Virus record (IMG/VR): IMGVR_UViG_3300020180_000099
Location: 1 to 28,194 of that record
Reading direction: 5' to 3' (one strand)
From: a virus
DNA length: 28,194 bases
The number at the start of each line of letters is the position of its first letter. Positions within the stretch are counted from its first letter, which is position 1. Position numbers and translations under genes: made by a program. Below are positions 22,866-28,194 of this stretch, piece by piece. The notes under the pieces are model-generated. The model made no database searches. It saw only the letters and a program-made list of their open reading frames with translations, and was not told the DNA's origin.

Positions 22866-23287
22866 ACAACTCTGTTGAACTAGCAATACGCGCCGCTCTA
22901 CTTTGCCTCCCCTCGTTTGAGAGATTTTATCCACTAAATAAGACCCCCCACAGGGTGATAGAGGCTGCCAAGAATTGTTATCTTTTCAAGACAGAGCAAA
23001 GTAGAAGGAAAGCAAGGTTTGCTGCGATTAAACTCTCACCTTGCGATATTAAAGGAAAAACAAAATGGCAGCTAGAGTGGTCTCCTGAAGCCAAAGCGGC
23101 GGAGTATGCAGGAGAGTGTGCTAAAGAGGCGGCAATGGCAGCTGCATGGAATATTAAACTTGTAAAAGCTGCTTATTCAAATAGAGCAATAGAATTATCA
23201 ATTAAGTCTGCTTCTTACCTCGCTAGAGTAGAGGATAGAGAGCAAGCAGAAAATGAAAGAAGAAAACAAATTTATGAAAATAACTAA
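22862..23287 (+). CDS. Hypothetical Ala-rich protein
   Basis: 141 residues, no family recognised. Residues 1-45 resemble a small helical domain (VELAIRAALLCLPSFERFYPLN). Residues 75-125 are Ala-rich and helical (SPEAKAAEYAGECAKEAAMAAAW), and the end is highly charged. It overlaps the gene before (ATGA) and the gene after. It lies in the early operon among small proteins that may act on the host. Confidence 0.6.
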   Translation: MNNSVELAIRAALLCLPSFERFYPLNKTPHRVIEAAKNCYLFKTEQSRRKARFAAIKLSPCDIKGKTKWQLEWSPEAKAAEYAGECAKEAAMAAAWNIKLVKAAYSNRAIELSIKSASYLARVEDREQAENERRKQIYENN

Positions 23288-23489
23288 AATTCAAAAAGCT
23301 TGGCTTGATTCAAGAGGTGGTAGAGACTCTCTTGACGTAATAGATGTTGGAGAAGATTTGTTCGTGATCATGGCTTACAAAAACAATTATAAGCCTGTCA
23401 TGATCCCGTCTGATAAGGGGATAAAAGAAGACTACAAGGTCTTATATGGGCGTCAAAACAAAATTCAATTAAAATACCGCCTAAAGTGA
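23274..23489 (+). CDS. Hypothetical small protein ending in the terminator
   Basis: 71 residues from the ATG at 23274 (MKITKIQKAWLDSRGG...). An earlier ATG at 23253 would add seven residues but lies deeper in the previous gene. It looks like a small beta-rich fold (VIDVGEDLFVIMAYKNNYKPVMIP). The stop codon lies in the loop of the operon terminator, marking the end of the rightward unit. No family recognised. Confidence 0.6.
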   Translation: MKITKIQKAWLDSRGGRDSLDVIDVGEDLFVIMAYKNNYKPVMIPSDKGIKEDYKVLYGRQNKIQLKYRLK

Positions 23490-23503
23490 TATAGGCGGTA
23501 TTT
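23472..23503. terminator. Terminator of the rightward operon
   Basis: A perfect 11-bp stem (AAATACCGCCT / AGGCGGTATTT, 10-nt loop) followed by CTTTTACT. The A-rich 5' side lets it act on the minus strand too, for the converging holin-like gene. Confidence 0.85.
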
Positions 23504-23507
23504 CTTT

Positions 23508-23595
23508 TACTACTATACTACTATACTACTATACTAGTAAAGAGTACTATAGTTATCTAGTAGTATAGTTATCTAGTAGTATAGTTATCTAGTAC
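23508..23595. repeat. Tandem repeats between convergent operons
   Basis: Three 9-bp units TACTACTAT (23508-23537) are followed by three 16-bp units TATAGTTATCTAGTAG (23548-23595). The two arrays contain loosely inverse-complementary CTACTATA and TATAGTAG words. The second array encodes the last residues of the holin-like protein. Confidence 0.75.
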
Positions 23596-23853
23596 TTTTT
23601 CTTCAACTTTGTTAGTCAACTTTCTAAAGATACCAAACAAAAACCAAATTCCTCCAAATATCATACCTATTGCTGTTAGGATAGGACTTAGGTCTTTTCC
23701 TAATGGTGATTCATAGAAAGCACTGATAACTGGCATGAACTCTCCTGCTTGCTGTATATAAGAAGCTAATGCGATTAAGATTCCCGTTAAAACTGCACTT
23801 GTCTTTGTTGGGTCTTCACTTGACTGTGTAAAGAATGTAATAAGATTCTTCAT
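23569..23853 (-). CDS. Holin-like two-helix membrane protein
   Basis: 94 residues. Helix 1 is about residues 19-33 (SAVLTGILIALASYI) or slightly longer, and helix 2 about 57-76 (ILTAIGMIFGGIWFLFGIF), followed by a charged C-terminus (RKLTNKVEEKVLD). Size, two helices and charged tail fit a class II holin, which would open the inner membrane for an endolysin. A candidate endolysin is encoded 0.6 kb upstream in the same direction. It has its own promoter behind a terminator, so it can be timed separately. It could also be another small membrane protein. Confidence 0.6.
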   Translation of the reverse strand: MKNLITFFTQSSEDPTKTSAVLTGILIALASYIQQAGEFMPVISAFYESPLGKDLSPILTAIGMIFGGIWFLFGIFRKLTNKVEEKVLDNYTTR

Positions 23854-23883
23854 AAAGATTAATTAATTTAATAAACTGATTAC

Positions 23884-23889
23884 ATTATA
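23884..23889 (-). promoter_or_regulatory. Extended -10 of the holin-like gene
   Basis: Minus strand TG-C-TATAAT, about 24-30 nt of AT-rich leader before the ATG at 23853. No good -35: that area is the preceding terminator. Confidence 0.5.
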
Positions 23890-23892
23890 GCA

Positions 23893-23919
23893 TGAAAAAG
23901 GGCTTTATTAAAAGCCCTT
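23893..23919 (-). terminator. Terminator after the HNH gene
   Basis: A perfect 9-bp stem (AAGGGCTTT / AAAGCCCTT, 4-nt loop) followed on the minus strand by TTTTCATG, right after the stop at 23925. Confidence 0.8.
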
Positions 23920-23924
23920 GTTGA

Positions 23925-24164
23925 CTATCTATGATAATTAACAAGATTGTAACCTACAAACTTATTGATTATTGAATAATAGTAACTTTCTTCCCTTCTC
24001 TCCCTTACGGGTATGATCTGATGTAGATCATTATGACAGTCTCTACAGATGTAGATAATCTCATAACTTCCCGGGAAGAGTGATTTAGGTTTGATGTGAT
24101 GTCTTGTTTTTTGAGCAAGACTATCAAATCTTCTTCCGCACTTTGGACATTTTGTGACTTTCAT
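23925..24164 (-). CDS. HNH endonuclease
   Basis: 79 residues from the ATG at 24164 (MKVTKCPKCGRRFDSLAQK...), chosen because the 62-residue gene before it ends 4 bases upstream; longer frames overlap that gene. CPKCG and CRDCH give two zinc-binding Cys pairs around TRHHIKPKSLF, which carries the HH of the HNH motif; the final His is in NDLH. This is a complete small HNH nuclease. In phages such enzymes help packaging or act as homing nucleases. Here it stands in the lysis area, not beside the terminase, which favours a mobile or accessory role. Confidence 0.85.
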   Translation of the reverse strand: MKVTKCPKCGRRFDSLAQKTRHHIKPKSLFPGSYEIIYICRDCHNDLHQIIPVRERREESYYYSIINKFVGYNLVNYHR

Positions 24165-24168
24165 AAGT

Positions 24169-24357
24169 CTAATCACTGATATTGTTAACCAACTTGCAAC
24201 GTGGGGCAAAAATAATAAGTCTTTCGCACTCACGCTCCCATTGTGTTAAACAGTGGCGTGAGCAGAAGTACTCACCATTACTCGGAATAGCTTTGAGCAA
24301 GCTAATACGAAGTTGACAACGTGAACGGAAACACCTAACACCATGACGGTATTTCAT
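24169..24357 (-). CDS. 62-residue zinc-finger-like protein
   Basis: Very basic protein (MKYRHGVRCFRSRCQLRISL...) with C9-x4-C14 and later YFCSRHC (Cys32 and Cys36), an FCS-like zinc finger arrangement. It ends 4 bases before the HNH start, so the two are probably expressed together. The strand has no other gene here. Likely DNA- or RNA-binding partner of the HNH enzyme (inference). Confidence 0.5.
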   Translation of the reverse strand: MKYRHGVRCFRSRCQLRISLLKAIPSNGEYFCSRHCLTQWERECERLIIFAPRCKLVNNISD

Positions 24358-24409
24358 TGTATTGATTTGTAAAAGTCCAAACTACCCCTATCGTTTGTTC
24401 AAGGGGAGG

Positions 24410-24463
24410 TGTCGGAGGTTGTGAAGCTTTTTTTATAAAAACGATTGGCTTATACCTCCGACA
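24410..24463. other. Inverted repeat in the gap before the zinc-finger gene
   Basis: TGTCGGAGGT (24410-24419) and ACCTCCGACA (24454-24463) form a perfect 10-bp pair around a 34-nt AT-rich loop. It may end the peptidase transcript or act as a leader structure; there is no T-run in the usual place. Confidence 0.4.
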
Positions 24464-24475
24464 TCTGCCTTCGAA

Positions 24476-25486
24476 CTACGGGAACAGTCTCGTCACGAGT
24501 GACCGTGTTGCATCATCCAACTTCATTGTTACAGGTAAACTATAAGCATTTTGGAGCTTCTCTAATGCTTTTTTAGTTGTTGGCCCAATATTCTCTACCT
24601 TAGACACGTTTGTTGGAAAGTACCCCAAGGCTTGTAGGCATTCCTGTAATGAAATTATAGAACCTGTAAAATGTTTACTAGCTATCTCTGTCTTCTCAAA
24701 TTTGAAATTCATAAGATAAGCGTTTGCCATAGGTGTAGGGATATTTCTAGCCTCTAGAAAATGTTTACTAACAAAGCGTACTGAAATACCACCAAAGTGA
24801 GCAGAGTCTTCAACTACTAAATACTTAATACCGTTTATGGTTACATAGTCCACGAAGTTAATGAAGTGATGAAACGCAGAAGGATTATCATAATCCATAG
24901 ATTTTACTACTTTTGGATATTCTGTTGCCCATTCATCATAAGTAAAATACATTAGTCCAATTACTGATTTGCCTGTAGTTTGTATCACAGATGCTATTGT
25001 TTCAAAAGCACCTGTCGGAATGTAAACAGGTTGACTAATAGCAAATACTTTGCCGACATCACGTTTCCAAAGAGCTATCACATAATCATCTGCATCAGAA
25101 TCTCTTTTTATATTAACATCGGTTAAAATCTTTAACGTCACACCCTCTGTCATTATTTTAGTTATATCTGTAAAATACATCCCTTGTTCACCAAAATTTC
25201 GTCTTCGTTGATAAACATCTTCTTCTGAAAAATCTATATATTTACCATACTTCTGCGCATAACCTATACCAAGATGTTTTTTAGCACTAAAAGCGCCACA
25301 CATATATGATGACTTTTGATTTAGTACAGGGAATGAACGAAAGGTAGTTTTATCCCAGTTTACTACATTAGCTTTACCGACAATATCTGAAAATACAACA
25401 GGGGCAATATCAGTGCTGATTAAAGCACCCGTTGTTATAAGTGGAGGATTCCAAGTGAAGAAGGATTTAAACCAATTATTTTTCAT
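24476..25486 (-). CDS. Papain-like cysteine peptidase with peptidoglycan-binding domain (candidate endolysin)
   Basis: 336 residues from the ATG at 25486 (AT-rich leader); an ATG at 25501 would add five. Residues 50-245 match the C1 papain layout: FPVLNQKSSYMCGAFS has Gln57 and the nucleophile Cys63 six residues apart, as in papain; FHHFINFVDY holds His207; KYLVVEDSAHFGG has Asp227 where papain has Asn175. Residues 277-333 form a peptidoglycan-binding domain (SLQECLQALGYFPTN... NIGPTTKKALEKLQ). No signal peptide is clear. It overlaps the upstream membrane-protein gene and lies near a holin-like gene, so a wall-cleaving endolysin is the favoured role; a virion-associated protease is the alternative. 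Confidence 0.75.
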   Translation of the reverse strand: MKNNWFKSFFTWNPPLITTGALISTDIAPVVFSDIVGKANVVNWDKTTFRSFPVLNQKSSYMCGAFSAKKHLGIGYAQKYGKYIDFSEEDVYQRRRNFGEQGMYFTDITKIMTEGVTLKILTDVNIKRDSDADDYVIALWKRDVGKVFAISQPVYIPTGAFETIASVIQTTGKSVIGLMYFTYDEWATEYPKVVKSMDYDNPSAFHHFINFVDYVTINGIKYLVVEDSAHFGGISVRFVSKHFLEARNIPTPMANAYLMNFKFEKTEIASKHFTGSIISLQECLQALGYFPTNVSKVENIGPTTKKALEKLQNAYSLPVTMKLDDATRSLVTRLFP

Positions 25487-25883
25487 ATTGTCTAATAACA
25501 ATTGCTGTTAACTCTTTTACATTAATAGAAGTATCTTGAATGTCTCTCACCATATTACCATAAATGACTGCAATAAGTAAAACAATAATACCAGACGTGA
25601 TACCAAACGACCATAGAGCCGTCGATATTTTAGTTGTTGCTACGTCAACACTATTTTTAAGTCCTTGTAGTTTTAACGAATGTTCTTCTAATACTATTGA
25701 ATGTTTTTCTGTTCTACCGTTTTGTGTTTTCTGATATTCTTCAACCTGTTTCAAAGTATTTTTGAACTCCCCCATGAAGATACTTTCTGATGCTTTAGAG
25801 GCGACAATACCCCGATGAACTGCTCCCATAATATCATCATGTTGTTCCCTTGCTGTTACTTTTGAAAAGGTTTGATCAATCAT
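25476..25883 (-). CDS. Coiled-coil single-pass membrane protein
   Basis: 135 residues. Residues 30-85 are polar with heptad-like spacing (FKNTLKQVEEYQKTQNGRTEKHSIVLEEHSLKLQGL); residues 92-110 (LWSFGITSGIIVLLIAVIYG) are one membrane helix; a polar tail follows. The build recalls XhlA-type hemolysin/holin partners, which have a coiled coil and one helix. It overlaps the LamG gene upstream as ATGA and the candidate endolysin downstream by 11 bases, so it is translated with both. A lysis accessory role is inference. Confidence 0.6.
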   Translation of the reverse strand: MIDQTFSKVTAREQHDDIMGAVHRGIVASKASESIFMGEFKNTLKQVEEYQKTQNGRTEKHSIVLEEHSLKLQGLKNSVDVATTKISTALWSFGITSGIIVLLIAVIYGNMVRDIQDTSINVKELTAIVIRQYEK

Positions 25884-26632
25884 AATCCTTGTCTATATAA
25901 TTCCCTTATCTCCCCATTAGACAGTGCGCGGTCGAAGATACGAACCTCATCCAAGGAACCGTTAAAATTCAAAGTTGAAGAAGTTGCAGGACTACCTACA
26001 GGACGAGCGCCTAACATTACAAAGGTATTCCCGGTTATTAAGTTTGTGCTCTGTAAAGTCCCAGTACTTGCCCCCGCTGCAGGCGCACCATCAATAAAAA
26101 TATTAGCTCTTACCCCCATACTCCATACTCCAACAACGTGAACCCACCTATTTAGAGGCAAATTGGCTGTTGTTTTAAATGTATCATTCGAGACATCATA
26201 AACCTCAAATTCTGGCTTGCCAGCGTTTAAGTAAAGATAAAAGGAATTCGTATTAAATGCTGTACCATCCTCAATCAACATTTTAGTTTGCACCGATGAT
26301 GTATTCACCCATACAGATATAGTAAGGGCAGCAAGGTTACTCCCTCCTGTGCTAGTTGTAAGAACATAGTCATTTGTTCCGTCAAATTTTAGGGCTGTCT
26401 GTATTTTTCCAGTTACACGAGCTGTACTTAATGCCATGTTAGTTAATACTCCGTTCTTTTCATTACCACTTGAATCTACGGTATCTGCCGCAGTAGGGGA
26501 TGACCACCTGGTCATTCGATTATCTAATGACCAATAATTAATCAAACCATTATTTATACCGTACTGCGGAACAAAGGCATAGGCAACGCCACTGCTTGCA
26601 AGTAATATGATTATAAATAGTATGATTTTCAT
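25880..26632 (-). CDS. Secreted LamG/concanavalin-like domain protein
   Basis: 250 residues. Residues 1-19 are a signal peptide (MKIILFIIILLASSGVAYA, cleavage after AYA). The rest is one LamG-like jelly roll: LINYWSLDN, then GKIQTALKFDGTNDYV, LTISVWVN, NRWVHVVGVW, ANIFIDG, and the closing SLDEVRIFDRALSNGEIREL, a phrase common in LamG_3 domains. Such domains bind sugars or proteins. A Sec signal on a phage protein implies export to the host envelope rather than virion assembly in the cytoplasm. Its gene lies 1-3 bases from both neighbours. It may be host-derived or serve in surface binding, superinfection control or release. Confidence 0.82.
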   Translation of the reverse strand: MKIILFIIILLASSGVAYAFVPQYGINNGLINYWSLDNRMTRWSSPTAADTVDSSGNEKNGVLTNMALSTARVTGKIQTALKFDGTNDYVLTTSTGGSNLAALTISVWVNTSSVQTKMLIEDGTAFNTNSFYLYLNAGKPEFEVYDVSNDTFKTTANLPLNRWVHVVGVWSMGVRANIFIDGAPAAGASTGTLQSTNLITGNTFVMLGARPVGSPATSSTLNFNGSLDEVRIFDRALSNGEIRELYRQGL

Positions 26633-26965
26633 TTATCTATTGTCGATTACACCACTATCTTCTAATTTGGTAGAGATGGCGAGGTCAAGTTTTGGCTCGA
26701 TAAGAAGGATTTCTGCTTCTATTTCTGACCTCTTTTGAATTAGTGCCTCAATTTTGCCAGCAATTTCTAATAATTCATTTTTAAAATTTCCCAAATACAC
26801 TACATACTTGCTACTTAAGGTTATGTTGTCTCCCTTGATTGTACCCAAACTCGTCACTACCTCTCCTTCCGTAACCGTCTCAATGTTTTCTATCTCTACG
26901 GCCAGACTGTCTTTAGTATTTGTCTCTATTACATTTGTATCAATAAGGACTTTAATTGTTTTCAT
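26633..26965 (-). CDS. Hypothetical protein with C-terminal coiled coil
   Basis: 110 residues from the ATG at 26965, which directly follows the tail-spike stop; a longer frame would overlap that gene. Residues 1-60 are beta-rich (MKTIKVLIDTNVIETNT... GTIKGDNITLSSKYVVYLG). Residues 62-95 are a coiled coil (FKNELLEIAGKIEALIQKRSEIEAEILLIE). Position after the spike gene suggests a chaperone or small spike partner, but no family is recognised. Confidence 0.6.
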   Translation of the reverse strand: MKTIKVLIDTNVIETNTKDSLAVEIENIETVTEGEVVTSLGTIKGDNITLSSKYVVYLGNFKNELLEIAGKIEALIQKRSEIEAEILLIEPKLDLAISTKLEDSGVIDNR

Positions 26966-26966
26966 A

Positions 26967-28194
26967 TTAGTATGATGAATCAAGTTTAGCGCTAATAAAT
27001 GTTGTCGAAGAAGCTGTCATAGCAAAGCGGAACCTATCAGTTAACCCATTCACTACACTCGAACCTGGATTGATTTGTCCACTCCAATAAACTCCAGAGA
27101 ATGTAGTTGTTCCAATCACGCCTGTACTAGGCGCCCATACATCCACCCACAAATCTTTCCCAAGACATGTTGAACCCGTCATAGTAACAGCTATATTTGA
27201 AGTACCCACGCCAAGAGCAATAATTGATGATGTTGCATAGGATGTATTGCACATATCGATTGTTATTGACGTTGTTGTCGCTATTTGAGTGAACGCAGGG
27301 CCAAACGAGGCTCCACCACCACTACCACAAGCCACACCAGTTGAATTTATAAGACCAGAGGTTACATTCAAACATCCGTTCGATAGGGATGAGTTGTATA
27401 GTGAACCAGAAACAGTTAGAGCGGTTGTTGAAGCATAAGGGAATGTTGAAGCGGTTGTTGATGTTGCTGTGAAGTTTCGACCAACAATTTCACCTACGAC
27501 TGAAAGCTTGGCGTATGGAGTTGAAGTACCGATGCCTACATTCCCCTGCAATACTGTCCTTGTTATTAAACTATTACCCAACACTGCTGTATTTGCTCCT
27601 AGTCCGATTGCATTGTCACCAATGACAATTGTGTTGTCGTCGCTGTTGTTAAAGCCTCTAACTCCTTCTCCTATATAGACGGAGTTGGAGGTTGTTGCTA
27701 GGACTGTTACACCGTCAGCTTGATAGCGACCAGCATTAAAACCTATAGCTACATTGTTACTTCCAGTGGTGTTGGAGAAAGAGGATGCGTGACCCAGCCC
27801 AACGTTGTTACTACCAGTGGTGTTGTTGTAGAGAGAGAGATTACCTAGCCCATTGTTGTTACTTCCAGTGGTGTTGGAGAAGAGTGTTTGCGCACCTTGT
27901 CCTATGTTGTTATTTCCAGTGGTGTTGGAGTAGAGAGAAAGATAACCCTGTGCGGAGTTGTTACTTCCAGTGGTGTTAAAGTTGAGAGAATACGCACCCT
28001 GTGCGGAGTTACCGTTTCCAGTGGTGTTGGTAAAGAGAGAACGAAATCCTTGTGCGGCGTTGAAACTTCCTTCCGTATTAGCCTTCAAAGCTTGATAACC
28101 AACAGCAGTATTGTATGAAGAAAGAGTAACTGCTCCTGTGGTAGAACCCATAGTGAGGTTACCTGCATCAAAACCAACAAAAGTATTGAAACCA
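26967..28194 (-). CDS. Tail-spike/fibre protein with head-type repeats, cut by right window edge
   Basis: At least 409 residues; the frame stays open through base 28194, so the N-terminus is missing. Residues 1-150 hold about six or more 17-residue repeats of the type NTTGSNNSAQGYLSLYS, like the head repeats of trimeric autotransporters and phage fibres, which form left-handed beta rolls. Next come VYIGEGVRG-NNSDDNTIVIGDNAIGLG, then NVGIGTSTPYAKLSVVGEI and a Thr/Ser/Ala linker (FTATSTTASTFPYASTTALT) before LSNGCLNVTSGLINSTGVAC and a C-terminal beta domain. This linker style is, to my knowledge, characteristic of Patescibacteria proteins and their viruses. Probably the trimeric receptor-binding protein. 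Confidence 0.82.
   Translation of the reverse strand, partial: GFNTFVGFDAGNLTMGSTTGAVTLSSYNTAVGYQALKANTEGSFNAAQGFRSLFTNTTGNGNSAQGAYSLNFNTTGSNNSAQGYLSLYSNTTGNNNIGQGAQTLFSNTTGSNNNGLGNLSLYNNTTGSNNVGLGHASSFSNTTGSNNVAIGFNAGRYQADGVTVLATTSNSVYIGEGVRGFNNSDDNTIVIGDNAIGLGANTAVLGNSLITRTVLQGNVGIGTSTPYAKLSVVGEIVGRNFTATSTTASTFPYASTTALTVSGSLYNSSLSNGCLNVTSGLINSTGVACGSGGGASFGPAFTQIATTTSITIDMCNTSYATSSIIALGVGTSNIAVTMTGSTCLGKDLWVDVWAPSTGVIGTTTFSGVYWSGQINPGSSVVNGLTDRFRFAMTASSTTFISAKLDSSY
27763..28075. repeat. 51-bp repeats in the tail-spike gene
   Basis: The word CCAGTGGTGTT recurs at 51-bp spacing (for example 27763 and 27814), encoding 17-residue head repeats on the minus strand. The last copies are diverged. 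In-frame expansion or loss is likely. Confidence 0.8.

Noticed and set aside
26967-28194. Diversity-generating retroelement target in the spike or fibre gene
   Set aside because: No reverse transcriptase gene and no template-variable repeat pair with adenine-specific differences were seen in the window.

Overview
The window is a stretch of a short-tailed (podovirus-like) double-stranded DNA bacteriophage genome, AT-rich and tightly packed. The morphogenesis set is of P22/T7 type: small and large terminase, portal, scaffold, HK97-fold coat protein, head-tail adaptor, a beta-propeller-like nozzle protein and internal virion proteins. No tape measure, tail tube or sheath gene was seen. The host is inferred, with moderate confidence, to be a Patescibacteria (CPR, Parcubacteria-like) cell. 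Three proteins carry sequence styles I associate with that group: the Thr/Ser-rich linker of the tail-spike protein, a membrane-anchored CESGG/DIGIAQIN muramidase ending in PWYSSKGCW, and a signal-peptide LamG protein ending in SLDEVRIFDRALS. Start codons mostly lack a Shine-Dalgarno sequence, and several have a -10 box only 6-8 nt upstream, which suggests leaderless mRNAs.

Layout. Positions 1-15037 are transcribed leftward (minus strand). From right to left they hold a membrane-anchored muramidase, a candidate structured RNA, a 33-aa zinc-knuckle microprotein, and a run of small early-late genes. These are followed by terminase, portal, scaffold, coat, adaptor, nozzle, three tandem fibre-adaptor paralogues, a large coiled-coil virion protein, and a virion gene cut by the left edge. 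Positions 15038-16369 have no credible gene and form a dense control/origin region. It holds two families of iteron-like repeats that share the core TTATGCTG, DnaA boxes, a (TA)n tract, two strong hairpins and two near-identical sigma70-type promoters. It looks like a duplicated terminator-promoter cassette.

Positions 16370-23489 are transcribed rightward. They encode a PrimPol, an SF3 helicase, an HTH microprotein, a possible ssDNA-binding protein, a RecB/Cas4-like nuclease, an SF2 helicase, a Holliday-junction-resolvase-like nuclease and a string of small proteins. The string includes two paralogues built of 11-residue AYEAI-type repeats. A terminator hairpin closes this operon.

Positions 23569-28194 run leftward again. 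From right to left they hold a tail-spike gene cut by the right edge, a coiled-coil protein, a secreted LamG protein, a coiled-coil membrane protein, and a papain-like peptidase fused to a peptidoglycan-binding domain (candidate endolysin). A zinc-finger microprotein, an HNH nuclease and a two-helix holin-like protein follow. The leftward genes at both ends could belong to one late unit on a circular or circularly permuted genome, but the two window ends do not join in frame and this is only inference.

All assignments come from reading motifs by eye; no database search was run.
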